A stretch of DNA of 64,000 bases from Hyperoplus lanceolatus (taxonomy: Eukaryota; Chordata; Actinopteri; Uranoscopiformes; Ammodytidae): the NCBI GenBank assembly GCA_026929865.2, contig CM049403.1, positions 25,543,001 through 25,607,000 of the forward strand. Direction: 5' to 3'. The notes under the pieces are model-generated. The model was not told where the DNA came from. It saw only the letters and a program-made list of their open reading frames with translations, and searched no databases. The position numbers and the translations under genes were made by a program. Position 1 is the first letter of the stretch. Every line of letters begins with the position of its first letter. Below are positions 1 through 12,057 of the stretch, one piece after another.

Positions 1-3000
1 TATGGAAAAACGAGGCCATTCATTATATTATACTCCACTGTATTAGGAGATCTTGCTATTCTAGCAGAGCATGTATGCACCCAGTTTACACATTTTAACA
101 CCAGCAGATAGACGGGTTTAAATAAGTGGTCCCTTTGGACTCTCAGACTAAAGTAATGTGAACGTTTGAATTGGTTGAAAACTGCAGCTCCAAAAGACCC
201 TTTATTTTAAAACAAGATCCTTCTTAAAGGGGTCTTTAATATGCTGTAGCTGGTAAATCATATCGTACTAATTAAGAATGAGAACAAAGTTATATGACCT
301 AGGCAGGAAGCAAGCATCCTCACCAGTTAATGATACATGAAGGAACATAGGAAATACAGTGCAGTGATGTTTATGTACTGCCTGCAATGTATAGCTATTC
401 TTGTAATATGATGATAAAAACAAAAAATGTAATCAAACACCAGGTCTTCAAAGGTTAATTAAAAAAGCCAATATTAAACCTAAGACAGTGGATGCTTGAG
501 ATTTCCTGATCCTGATCCCTATTTTGTTACATTAAGTAAAGTAAATATTTAAAATGTAAATGCAAAATGTTAAATCAAAATGACTGCAACATTAGATCGG
601 TTGGAGAATTGGAAACAAAAGCTGTAATACAACAACTTAAAGTAACTTTTTTTAGGTTGAAACAATTCTAAATCAATACCGCAGAGATTTGAATTGAAGG
701 ATGAGCTGGCACTTGAGTACCCACATCGGTATCAGCGCAACCTGTTGAGTCAGCACTGCAGCAAAACAGCCATAAAGTAGGTTACGGAAACTCTTTCTTA
801 CCCTCCCTCCACTCGCTTGATGAATACGCAGCGGGATGCAAAGAGGGACTGGAGACAGATTCTGTGTGCATGTCTTTCATTATCTGTGCTAATTCTGTCT
901 GTTAATGTCAAATCCGAAATCAACACTGCTTCTTTATCTCTTTGTACTAGTCCAATCAACAATACGCCTTTGACAGCTAATGTTTTCGATGTCTAAAGAA
1001 TGTCTGTTTGGGACCAGAAATGACGCATAGCTCTAACAGCAACTTCAGAAAGTTATAAATAAAGAGAAAGTCAAGAAGGAAACTGCTCTCAGTTCATTTT
1101 CTGTATTGCTGCTGAAAGGGCAGCTTGTTATTTCATTGACCAACACCAATTTATATAAACCACTTAGCTGTCTTATGAGGTGATATAACAACATTAATTA
1201 TGTCATGTTGCAATGAGAGACAGTAGGGTTATCTCCAAGCAAACTATGAGCTAAACATGTTTGAATTTAATATGTTATAAAGTCTACCATGTCAAAAGCT
1301 GCAAGTCAGTCATATACTCAAATTTCGTGGTGGTACACATTTATACTTATATCCTTATAAAATCCGATGTAATTATTCTACTTTACCTGGTTAAGTTAAA
1401 GGAAGTGTCGTTAATTGCGATCAGAAGAAATCATAAATGACTGTTGGTAGAAGAAAGGATGTGACTAGTCCCTGGCCACAAAAGGTCGCTTGTCAGGGAA
1501 ACGTAAACGTAGGTCACACAAAGGTCAAGCTTGAGCAAATGACCAATGCTGTTGTCTCTCCATGGAAACACATGTTTAAGAAGCTGGCAGAGTCCATCGG
1601 CACATCAACTGTTGGTTCAGAAAGTCACGGCTTCCTCTATGGATGCTGTTGTAGAGCCAAGTTATCAGACCACTTCCCCTGTTGATAAAATTCCTTCATA
1701 CTGTATCACAGCCATGCACCACACATTAGACTGGAAACCTTAATAGAAACAAAACAGCCAGCCACAAACTGTATCATTTTCACAACTCAAGAACACAAAA
1801 GAACAATACCTGAAGCAAACACTCTGTGAATATTTGTGTTACGTTACCAATGCTCCTACTTTAATCTCCTCACATAAAATACACACAGTCACCTAGCGGA
1901 GGCCAAAAAGCAATAGCACCAGTCAACCAGTTACAGAGAGGAACGTCTGCTGTTGTGGACGTGATCTTGGATGGAATTCAATAACAGCGGGGGGCTGTTA
2001 CTGGCTGTAATGGTAAAGCCCATAGGGAGACACAGTGAGGGATAGCAACTCTTGCAGCTTTAATTGGAGAATTAATGAAGTGGCCCATAATTTATCTAAT
2101 GGGCACTAAAGTCAGACAACCTGTTTGTACACATAGAATACACCTCAGCGTCAAGTACTAGTTTGAAAGGGAACTCCAAAGGGGTATGATTAGCACAGTT
2201 CACATTTAATGAGTTAATCGAAGTGGATCATATACAACTTGCCATGTACCTTCTCTGTGATATTATTTAACTCTGGTTATGCTGTTTTACAAGGGCAATT
2301 AGCATTGGATTACGGGAATGCCATTACTTTCTAGGAAGAGTCCGCTTCCCCTTTTGCTGACGAAGAGCTAAATATACATGGAAATTTGATGTTTTACAAG
2401 GGATGTATACATTATACATTTTGGGGATTATAAACAGTGGAACCTGCCAACAGGGGGGGTCTGAAAAGTACCCGAAAGGCAGACTCATGACAGCTTCATG
2501 AGAAGATTATAAACCGGAATAGCCCACACAACCTTAGATAAATAAAGCCTTCAACCTGAGAGGAGATTTGAACATGTGACTATCTAACTGCAATTCCCTC
2601 AATGGTACAGTGCCTTTTCCTAAATAAATGATAATGACTAAATGATCTAAAAAAAAGTATCACTGAGTCAATATTTTAAGGTGGGGATATGTTTACAGCT
2701 TTCCTCTCCAGTCGGGATGCTTGGGCATCAGCTTGGCATATCTGGCTTTAGGAATTTTAAAACATTTCTACTCTCAGATTCCCTCAAGCTGTGAGTGTTT
2801 GTGAGCTGATATCCTCTAGTCAAATGACTCATTACACACATTTTCAGAGGGATTGAAAAAAAGCTACTCGCGTACTAACAGAATCTTGGATGACTTTAAC
2901 ATATTTAAGTCATTCCAGGGATGATGTATTGGTTATGGTCATCATTATGCTGTTGCAACCGATTGAATTACAGCACCAATTTAAGTTTATTTCTGCAACA

Positions 3001-3858
3001 AAACACAAGTAAAATGAAAAGCACTTTTACTGTTTCATTAGTCGTTACATTATAATGACATGTAGCTCTTGTTTATAAATATATCACTGTGAGTGACTTG
3101 GGCAAACATGTCTGCCCAATTAATTTTATATACTGTCATGTAAAACGTTTACTTGCATTCTGAAGAAGATCTCTTCAGGAATTTGCATGTGTCTCGCTTA
3201 AATAATTAATACTGCTATATCTTCACAAGTCGCTGCTGTGGAAATGAACCCATGTAGCAGGATGCTTCGAAGTTGGCATTTGGCTCAGGTGATACTTTCT
3301 GCATGTGGGTGGCTTTGAGGGTTCACGGGTCATGTCAATTTCTACCCCTGTCCACTCCAAACGTCCAGACAAATGTGAGCATGATCACGTCAACTCTCTG
3401 AATCACTATAGAAGAGGACATTTACATATTTCCTAACCTCATTTACTCATGCTGCAATCATACTCAAATCGCGCTTCTTGGATCAATATCGATTAGGATG
3501 TTACATCACCAACGTTGCCAATTAATCAGAAACAGTCAACCAGTGCCAAATTGGCTCACAAAACTAATATCTTAAAGCTGACTTCCCCCAGAAAAATGTG
3601 TGAACACTCTACCCTTTCTGGGCTGGGTTTGCTGTTCAAATAAAACGGGAAGGGAAAACAACAGCATCATCTATGTTAGTCCTGGAAAAGACTAGTTGCT
3701 CATCGTCAACCATTAGTGTTGTTTGGATGAGACACCGGCCATTGTCTACCTCTCAACCACCAGTCTGCAAAATGCCTGTTATGTAACTGAATATCATGTT
3801 CCCTTGCCGCTAGCTTGTCTTCCAGCTTTGCAATATTGTCTGATATGATTCACCAGCA
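1..3858. other. Gene-free DNA, presumed nos1ap intron 2
   Basis: No convincing exon, RNA gene or recognisable transposon was seen here on either strand. The only open frames are short and lack family resemblance. By position it would lie in intron 2 of nos1ap (minus strand), because exons 1-2 are at 49.7-50.1 kb and no later exon was found. That placement is inference. Confidence 0.4.
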
Positions 3859-4020
3859 GGGCCATAGCTCACTGGGTAAACAGAGCAAGACCCCAGCACT
3901 TTAAGGCATCAGAGTAGCCCTCCCCCTGGGACCATTTTTCATAGAAATGTTATTTAATCATGTTAATGTAAGGCACTTTGTATAAGAGCCTTCACCAAGT
4001 GGCTAAACATTTATGAACAC
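3859..4020 (+). mobile_element. tRNA-derived SINE (decayed)
   Basis: The head (from about 3859) resembles a tRNA 5' half with an A-box-like stretch, TAGCTCACTGGGTAAACAG. The tail around 3968-4005, reading about GGCACTTTGTATAAGAGCC and then CCAAGTGGCTAAA, matches the conserved 3' tail of many fish SINEs and L2-type LINEs (CTTTGGATAAAAGCGTCTGC type). The B-box region is degraded. Boundaries are approximate and the family is not assigned. Confidence 0.6.
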
Positions 4021-5283
4021 CCCTCATCCTCTACTCTTTCCTCTCTAGAAAATGTCTCCGTCTGCACAGCATTTATTTCTTGTAAGAAAATTTTTTTTTT
4101 TTTAATCCCCATCATCCGCTATGAACAAAGAAGGCAGCGGCAGCAGGGGTCAGTACTTCTGCTCCATCTATAAAGGCTCCTGTTAAAAGGTGTACAGCAA
4201 TGTGGGCATCAGACTGATGACCACAGCATTCTTTTTCCCTGCAAAGGCAAGGAAATAGTATTTTTATTGTCTCAAACTGCCACCGCTGCCTCAAGCTCAC
4301 TTATCAGATCAAGACACAAACCCCTGCAAAAAGAAAAACACACCTCTGGTAGATATATATATATATATATATATACAGAAATGTATTGGTGCTTGCAGAC
4401 ATAAAGTAGAGACATACACACACACACACACACGCAAAATAAATTGCAAACACACACACACACACTACTTATGAAATGATTTTCACAGGCAAATGTCACC
4501 ACTTACAAACCAGAATGCACTTTACAGCTGCCAATGTTCTGCTTCCATTGAGTTAATTTCATAACAAAGGCCAAACCCAATCCGAAACAACCTGACACAG
4601 GAGAGGAACCTTACAGAGAGCCAGAGGGGCAGCTGTCACACACTCTTACACAGCGTATGCACTCCGCCATCTCTGTCTCTTCTGCACTGTTACGGATATT
4701 TGAGTCACTTCAGGCTGAAAAGTTGATTCCTCTGTTGCTCTCTGCTATCTTATCTTATGATATTGCTGTTATAAGAAGCCCCAACAGCTAGTACTAACCT
4801 TCATCTACACAGCAAGAAAGGATAACCTGTGTGATTACCAGGGCTTTGCTGAACTGAGCTATTGCCAGAGGCTCTGTGTTTGACAATCATATCAGCTGCA
4901 ACGCTGGTTTCCCAAGAAGGGGAAAGACAAGAGAGCAAAATCCAGGGCAGAGAGGCAGATAGTTCAGTTTTAACAGAATAAAAAAAAATTAAAGTAAACA
5001 AAATTAAGATTTTGACAACAGCTCACTAGTATTTTCACTAATATGACACTGGAACATTACCAATGGACTGTGAAGTATGAAAGGGTTCATTGATAGTGAG
5101 AATGATCACCTGGCTCCCCAGTTGAACTCAGCTCTATGGACATTTTAGTAGCTTTCATCTCATTGCATTTCAACTTAACTGCTTTGGTTTAGTCTCAATG
5201 GGACAGCAGCAAACCGAGAAACAGTTAGGGGCCACAAAGAAAAAGGTGAATACTGGACTATCGTTTGTCAGGTGGCCATAAAC
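4021..5283. other. Gene-free DNA with short microsatellites
   Basis: No gene was recognised. It holds a T run near 4090, an (AT)n tract at 4353-4375, and short (CA)n tracts at about 4417-4433 and 4451-4466. Open frames across these tracts are low-complexity translations. Confidence 0.5.
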
Positions 5284-5329
5284 ACAACTCACCAGGCTAC
5301 TTTATTAGGTACACCTGTTCAAATCAACT

Positions 5330-7626
5330 TTGATCGATTTAATATTATCAAATCAAAGCAATAAAATAGTTTCTGCTGGTGTCTTTGAGCTTGGAATCAG
5401 TGATCACTGCCCGGTGGCCTGTATCAGAAGTATTCATCTTAAAAAATCTCAACCCAAAATCATTATTAAGCGTAATTTTAAAGGTTTTAACGAGCAAGCA
5501 TTTTTAAATGAACTGTATCAAAGTGACATTCATCTCACAAGTGAAATATCTGATGTGGAATTGGCCTTAGGATTTTTCATCAATACTTTCTCCTCCATTT
5601 TGAACAAGCATGCACCCCTTAAAAAGCACAGAGTAAAAAATAGATCAAACCCCTGGTTCACAAATGAATTGTCCGATGTATTTGCAGAGAGAAATAAAGC
5701 ATGGTCCCTAGCTAGACGCTCTGGTGAAAACTCTAAGTGGACTGCATTCAGACAAATCAGAAATAGGTGCATATCCATGGTTAGGAAAGCTAAATCAGAT
5801 TACTACCTCAAACTAATTTCCAACTGCTACTCCAACCCTGCACTATTTTGGAAGGCTGTGAATTATAACAAAAATAATTCTAGCACTGTTCCCAGTCAGT
5901 TAAAAATAAATGATCAGACTTTAAATGATCAGAAAGAAATTGGTTTAGCTTTCAATAAACACTTTATAGCTGCTGGTAAACTCTTTCACAATGGAGTATC
6001 TACGCCTTCCACCACCAGAAATAAAAATAGCACACCACCTGTCTCTAAAACTCCTCTTTTCAGCCTTGTTCAAGTTCCAACAAGTATTGTTGTAGATGCG
6101 CTTCTTGCCATCAACCCCAGGAAGTACATGGGAGAGGACAATTTGGACCCATTTTCAATAAATCTCTCTGCACTTATCATATCAAAACAAATAACCCATA
6201 TTTTTCATCTTTCCATCTCCTCCGGTATTGTTCCTAAAGTCTGGAAAAAAGCTCACGTCATTCCATTACATAAAGGGGGTGACAAAAGTGATCTCAATAA
6301 TTACAGGCCAATTTCCAAACTCCCATGCCTGGCAACAATTCTAGAATCAGTCATTACTACTCAGTTGAAAACCTTTTTATCCAGTGCTTCCATTTTGAGT
6401 CCATTTCAATCTGGTTTTAGGGCAGGCCACAGTACCGTATCTGCTGTCACTTTGGTCTTAGACAACATTGTTACAGCTATCGATAAAAAAATGCACTATG
6501 CAGTACTTTTTGTTGATCTGTCAAAAGCTTTTGATACTTTAGATCACCATTTGCTTTTAGAGAGGCTGCATGAAATTGGTTTTGATTATTCTACATTTAG
6601 CTGGTTTAGGGACTATCTCTCTGACAGACAGCAGTCAGTAAAACTGGGAAGCTACCAAACTGAGTTTTTAACAGTTACAAATGGTGTTCCGCAGGGCTCA
6701 ATTTTAGGTCCAGTCCTATTCACAATTTACATCAATAACATTGTTTCATCACTACAAAACTGCCATGCCCATTTGTATGCGGACGACACTGTACTGTATT
6801 GCATTTCTGATTCAGTGCAACAATCTGTTCAGAACCTACAGAGCTCTTTTAACACCCTGCAGAACTGTCTAGTGGACCTCAGGCTTGTCCTTAATACAGA
6901 AAAAAAACAAAATATATGTTTTTTTCCAGAGCAAGAATTACACATTTTAATGATCTTATTATTCACACAAATAATGGATCTCATATTAAAAGAGTCACTG
7001 AGAATAAATATCTTGGCATCTGGATAGATGAAAAACTCTCTTTTACATTTCACATACAAAATCTTGTCTGTCAACTGCGACAAAAGATTGGATATTTGTA
7101 TAGGAATAAAGCCACCTTCCCGTTGTTCAGTAGGAAAAGGATTATTGAGGCAGTTTTTATGTCTGTCCTTGATTACGGTGATGTGGTTTATCGGCATGCA
7201 TCTCGTTCATGCCTTAAACTCCTAGACTCTGTATTTCACTCTGCTTTGAGATTCATTACAGGAGATGCTTATGATACACACCATTGTGTTTTATATGAAA
7301 AGGTTGGGTGGTCCTCCCTTAAGGAGAGACGTGATGCACATTGGCATATTTTTATATATAAAGCTCTGACTGGAAAGCTACCACTCTATTTGACAGAAAT
7401 GCTGCTTATTTCAGATGGGCTTTATCAAACCCGCTCAAATGACATGCTCATGTTATATGTTCCCTATGCCCGGTCTGAGCTTGGTAAAACCGCTTTTAGC
7501 CATAGTTCCCCTGACTCCTGGAACAGCCTACAACATACAATTAAAATAAATACACTCATAACTGTTAACCAATTTAAAATTATTATTTTGAATCAGCCCC
7601 TCTACACTTGTAACTGTTTTAATTAG
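5330..7626 (+). pseudogene. LINE ORF2 remnant: endonuclease end plus reverse transcriptase, frameshifted
   Basis: This is the coding part of LINE copy 1. Its first frame (5330-7027) opens at the truncation point with no genuine start codon. In order it holds the end of the endonuclease domain (SDHCPV, about residue 25), a linker, and the RT domain with NNYRPIS, FVDLSKAFDTLDH, NGVPQGSILGP and the catalytic YADD box (codons 6776-6787, about residue 483). An A8 run at 6901-6908 causes a frameshift; the thumb and C-terminal region continue from 6916 to 7626 in another frame. Copy 2 has no such run here, so the slip is specific to this copy. RT copies LINE RNA at a nicked target. This copy is dead because of the missing 5' end and the frameshift. 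Confidence 0.88.
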
Positions 7627-7673
7627 GCTATTGTCTCTTTCATTCAATTGATCTGAATGTTTTGAATTGTTGT

Positions 7674-7676
<3 letters not shown>

Positions 7677-7712
<36 letters not shown>
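7677..7712. repeat. (GT)n microsatellite in LINE 3' UTR
   Basis: About 18 GT units lie in the 3' UTR of LINE copy 1. The homologous stretch of copy 2 (about 16280) has only a short TCTTTGTAAG-like sequence, so the array grew after the copies separated. Confidence 0.9.
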
Positions 7713-7714
<2 letters not shown>

Positions 7715-8449
7715 CTTGTTATGTATTCTCATTGTATATTGTGTATCTGTACAAACTCGACGTCATTGTAAAAGAGGGTCACCCCTCAATTGATCTTTCG
7801 AGGTTAAATAAAGGAAAATTAAAATGAAAATGAAATGAAATGCTTGTATAAACTAATAGCTGATCAGCCAATCACATCGCAGCAACTCTATGCATTTAGG
7901 CATGTAGACAACATGGGTGTTTAAGTGACTTAGAACGTGGCATGGTTGATGGTGCAAGGCAGGATGGATCCATGCTTTCATGTTGTTTACGACAAATTCT
8001 GACCCTACCATCTGAACTTTGCAACTGAAATCGTGACTCATCAGACAAGGCAAGATTGTCAACCATCTATTGTCCAATTTTGGTGAGCCTGTACGAATTG
8101 TAGCTTCAGTTTCCTGTTCTTAGCTGACATGAGTGGAACCCAGTGGGGTCTTCTGCTGCTGTAGCCCATCTGCTTCAAGGTTGGTCGTGTTGGTTGTAAC
8201 GAGTGGTTATTTGAGTTACTGTTGCCCTTCAATCATCTTCAACCAGTCTGCCCATTCTTCTCTGACCTCAACAAAACATTTTCGTCCACACAACTGCCGC
8301 TGTGTTGCTCGGTTTGAACTTCATCAAGTTGTCCTGTCCAGGTCTACATGATTAAATGCATTGAGTTTCTGCCATGTCATTGGCTGATAAGTTATATGTG
8401 TTAACAATAAAGTGTACTGGTTTACCTAATAAAGTGTCCGGTGAGTGTT

Positions 8450-9120
8450 ATATTCTAATGTTGCGTTCACTGTTTGCTGTACATGTTAGCTAATACAAAT
8501 GTTTAAGGTGATTGTTGACAGCTTGTTTCCCTGAGGCCATAAAAATCTATTAATGCTGATTTATGTTGTCTTCTCCCCCAACAAAGATAAACCAGTTGCT
8601 GTATTCAGTACATCCTATGAGCAGAGTTTATTCTGAACAAATCAGACAGACTCCAATTGTTCAAAAGTGCCCCTGGTCATGGGCCTAAATTGTTTTGCTC
8701 CCTTGAGTGACCCTCGCCCAAAATGTAGTACAAATGCAGCTGAGATTGGGACATTCCAATGCAATCCATTAGCCTTTGAAACGAAAGCAGCCACATCCCT
8801 TTTGTGGTCAACTGAATGACAAACACATATGTCCAATCCACTGAGAACTGCAGAGATAACTACGGGTTGTTCTTCTTTCAGAGAAGATAGCCTAATGGTT
8901 ATTAGTATATCTGCACATTTTGAATGAGTCCTCCAACATTGTGCCAATAATTTCCTCTTTCAAAATGCTTTCAAACCTGACCTATAGATGCTCTCCGATT
9001 CACTCCCAAGCTAATTTCATTATTGGAAGCCAGAATTAAATTATTATTATTCTTGGATGCCATTTTGACTGTAATCAAAGCTTTATAAAGGTCTCTAGAA
9101 ATAAAAACCTTTTCACTCAT
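8450..9120. other. Gene-free DNA
   Basis: No exon or recognisable repeat was seen. A minus-strand open frame at 8642-8947 (101 codons) has no recognisable domain or exon-like flanks. Confidence 0.4.
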
Positions 9121-9230
9121 AACATCAAATCAACTTTATTTATAAAGCACATTTAAAAAACCCAAAGTTGAACAATGTGCTTGACAATAAGAAATTAAAT
9201 AAAACAATGACAATGCAGACTCGAACAGAG
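9121..9230 (-). mobile_element. LINE/SINE 3'-tail-like dispersed repeat fragment
   Basis: The sequence beginning TCAACTTTATTTATAAAGCA, followed by an AAAGTTGA...GTGCTTGACAATAAGAAATT stretch, resembles the reversed 3' end of a LINE-related repeat very common in fish. Family and limits are uncertain. Confidence 0.45.
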
Positions 9231-10119
9231 GTAAATGAGAGATGAGACAATATGAAAACACAGAAGTGATAGAAGACAGAGAATAGGGTAAATGGATAGC
9301 AGCGTCATTTTAGACCACAAGCAACATACATTGTAAGCCGTAAGCTACTTATGTAATATCAAGCTCATAATTATTAATACACCTCCTTGACATTCAATCG
9401 TTCCTTCCTTCCTTTTTATTAGTTTATTTAACCAATTTCTCTTTTCACAGTAAGTTATTTACATTCCCCTACCGATTCAGTATGAAACCAGTAAAGCCAT
9501 CGGGGGAATACTTGGTCTCATCTCCCACGCCACCCACCATGAATCTTCGCCTGCACTCCATGAAAATGGAGTGCAGGCGTTCTTCTACTCCATATGTCGG
9601 TTGGCCAAAATTGGATTTCCCTGAAGGCACTTGCTGGTGAATTCAAATGGCTTTGGAAGGTGGCGGGGGGAAATCCTTTGTCTACACAAAATGACACAAC
9701 TGCTGGAAAAAGGGAGTTAGAGAGGTAAGAAAGGTCCAGCAGAGGGATTCCTGAAAAGGTTGGAGGTGAGATGATAGGAAAGTAGGAAGGAATTCAGCTC
9801 CCCTGATCAGTCGATATCGGTAACTGGCAGAAGGATAAATAGTGAAAGTAGCGATGAAACTTGGATTCAGAACGGTGCTTTTTGTGTACAAAGCAAAGGG
9901 TCCTTTGAGAAAATCTAAGGGTTTCGCGGAGGACGAGAGCAAAAAAGCCAGCTGCCTCTCTACTTGTCATTCTTGGCTCTTCTCTGTAGACAGGTAATAT
10001 TAGATATAGAATGGAGAAAATTGCATTAGCGATCCTCAGCGATCCCCTCCATTAGAGCAGAAACCAGCTCTGGATAAGACTTTCTCACCAGGATTAAAAA
10101 ATAAATGAAAGGGTACATA
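9231..10119. other. Gene-free DNA with a strong hairpin
   Basis: No gene was recognised. A perfect 14-bp inverted repeat with a GAAA loop lies at 9548-9579. The rest looks unique. Confidence 0.4.
9548..9579. repeat. Perfect 14-bp hairpin with GAAA loop
   Basis: CGCCTGCACTCCAT (9548-9561), GAAA, ATGGAGTGCAGGCG (9566-9579). No surrounding element was recognised. Confidence 0.9.
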
Positions 10120-11432
10120 AAGGGAAGATACTATAGACCAGTCTCACTTTTAACACAATCTTCTAAAATTCTGGAAAAGTTATTCAGCAATAGACTTGAT
10201 GAATTCATTACTAAACATCAACTTCTGTATGACAGTCAATTCGGCTTTAGAAAGAATCATTCCACCGCACTGGCCTTGGCTGAATCGGTAGAAATTATTA
10301 GTAATGCTATTGATCACAAATTGTACTCTATAGGAATTTTCTTAGACCTCAAAAAAGCATTCGACAATATTAATCATGACATCCTTCTTAATAAACTGGA
10401 GAATTATGGCATTCGAGGTTTGGCACATGACTGGGTCAGAAGTTATTTACATGACAGGAATCAATTTGTGAAATTAGGGGAGTTCACATCGACATGCTTA
10501 GATATTGTTTGTGGGGTCCCTCAGGGGTCAATCTTGGGGCCGAAATTATTCCTGCTTTATATAAATGACATATGTAAAGTGTCAAAAGTCTTAAGGTTAA
10601 TTTTATTTGCTGACGACACAAACATCTTCTATTCGGGGAAAGATCTGAATAATATGGTTGAGATCGTAAACATTGAATTGACTAAGTTACATGAGTGGTT
10701 AAACCGAAATAAGTTATCACTAAATTTAGAAAAAACTAAATTCATGATGTTTGGCAGGAGAGCATCAGATGTCGCTGTAAAAATCAAGGTAAATGGGATT
10801 GAAATTCAAAGGGTCAAGCAACACAAAGTCCTAGGGGTAATAATTGACGATAAATTAAGCTGGAAACCACAAGTTAGCCATCTCAGGGGCAAAATAGCCA
10901 GGAGTATTTCTATACTTTGGAAAGCACAACATTGTTTCAATCAAAAGGCCTTACTTGTATTATACTGGAGTTTAGTTTCCCCACATCTGCATTACTGTGC
11001 TGAAATATGGGGAAACACTTACAAAGGTACATTGCACCCGTTGGAGATTCTTCAAAAGACAGCAATACGAATTATTTACCAAGCCAATTACAGGGCACAC
11101 ACTAATAACTTTTTTATTGAAGGTAGAATTCTCAAATTACGTGATGTGGTAAATTACCACACAGTACAAATTATTTACAAGGCTTCAAAAAAAGCCTTCC
11201 TAACAGTTTACAAGTAATGTTTGAAGACAGAGAAGTTTTGCATGATTTAAGAAGAAAAGATAAATTCACTGAGAAAAATATACGGACCACACTTAAATCC
11301 TTTTCGATTTCTGTAAAGGGTATCAAGCTGTGGAATGGACTTGATGAAGTTGTCACAGGGAGTTGCAGTTTGCGCAATTTCAAAGCAAATTATGTTTCAA
11401 AAATTATTGAAAATTACAGACTAATAACCTGA
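10105..11432 (+). pseudogene. LINE reverse transcriptase remnant (FADD type), frame-broken
   Basis: The open frame 10105-11217 (370 codons; the first five or so are probably flank) holds RT motifs in order: YRPVSLL, FGFRKNHST, FLDLKKAFDNINHD, GVPQGSILGP, and the catalytic FADD box at 10606-10617, then the thumb and a conserved C-terminal region. A stop ends this frame at 11217. The C-terminal continuation lies in a different frame at 11217-11432, ending before TGAGCACAATG. With no endonuclease domain and a break near the C-terminus it is inactive. It belongs to the jockey/CR1/Rex1 group of LINEs by motif style. Confidence 0.85.
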
Positions 11433-11731
11433 GCACAATGTCATTGTCACTTACATATCAATATTGTAAAGAATAATACAGGCCAGCAGTCAGACTTGTT
11501 TTTGAATACTTTTGCAGAAGTGTTTTGACTACCAGTTAAGAAATGGAACAGGCCAAATACAAGGCCACTTCACACTTTATACACTTGGCATTGTCACAGA
11601 AAAACTGAACTGTGCTGAACTGATCTTAAAAGCTGAAGCAATTACATTAAAATTGACTGTGTATTGGACTGCAGATTCTTAAAAAAATTAATAAATAAAT
11701 AAATAAAAATGTATGGGTATATGTATATATG

Positions 11732-11784
<53 letters not shown>

Positions 11785-12057
11785 ATATGTGTGTATATGT
11801 ATATGTATATGTATATATATATATATAGCTATATATAAAAAAAAAATGTGTTTTTTGTTTTATTTTTATTTTCTGTAACAGTAACTGTGTATCTGAATCC
11901 GAATTTGATGAAAATGGGGGCGGGACCTGATAAGCCTTTGGCTTCTTCCGTCTCCCTTCGGACAACACAAAGTATGATGTATGAATATTTGCAAGAGAAA
12001 ATTGTGTATTGTGTGGAATTGTCCGAAAGAATAATAAATAAAAATAAATAAATAAAT
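10120..12057 (+). mobile_element. 5'-truncated non-LTR retrotransposon, second LINE family
   Basis: This is a reverse transcriptase remnant with a FADD rather than YADD box, followed by a 3' UTR containing an expanded AT/GT tract (11709-11828), a GC-richer stretch near 11910-11970, and a 3' tail of TAAA/AATAAA units (12036-12056). The RT sequence differs clearly from the LINE copies at 5324 and 14505. It is truncated just before the RT 'YRPVSLL' motif, so the endonuclease is missing. Confidence 0.85.
11709..11828. repeat. Compound (AT)n/(GTAT)n/(GT)n microsatellite
   Basis: An alternating TA/TG tract of about 120 bp lies inside the 3' UTR region of the second LINE family. The open frames over it (Ile/Tyr or Thr/His repeats) are not genes. 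Confidence 0.9.

Larger units (their letters stand above)
5324..7840 (+). mobile_element. 5'-truncated non-LTR retrotransposon (jockey/CR1/L2-like), copy 1
   Basis: The element begins inside the apurinic endonuclease domain, with the ending LIDLILSN...SDHCPV, continues through a full reverse transcriptase, and ends in a 3' UTR with the tail AATAAAGGAAAATTAAAATG. It interrupts the Tc1-like element at 5284-8449. The 3' UTR holds a (GT)n tract at 7677-7712 that copy 2 (14505-16395) lacks. Copies 1 and 2 are closely similar over their shared length. Clade assignment within the jockey/CR1/L2/Rex group is by general resemblance only. Confidence 0.88.
5284..8449 (-). mobile_element. Fold-back Tc1/mariner-like element interrupted by a LINE
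   Basis: The left end (5284-5323) and right end (about 8420-8449) carry the inverted Tc1-type terminus TTTATTAGGTA / TACCTAATAAA. Between the left end and 7841 a LINE is inserted; the Tc1 sequence resumes with CTGATCAGCCAATCACAT. From about 7960 to the right end the sequence is the reverse complement of the same 5' half of the transposon, including degraded transposase-coding sequence. The element therefore consists of two inverted copies of a 5' end, without the DDE catalytic 3' part. It cannot be autonomous. A related fragment lies at 56582-57075. Confidence 0.75.

Noticed and set aside
6829..7197. Antisense open frames inside the LINE copies (also 5530-5778 and 15478-15690)
   Set aside because: They are complementary-strand shadows of the reverse transcriptase coding sequence.
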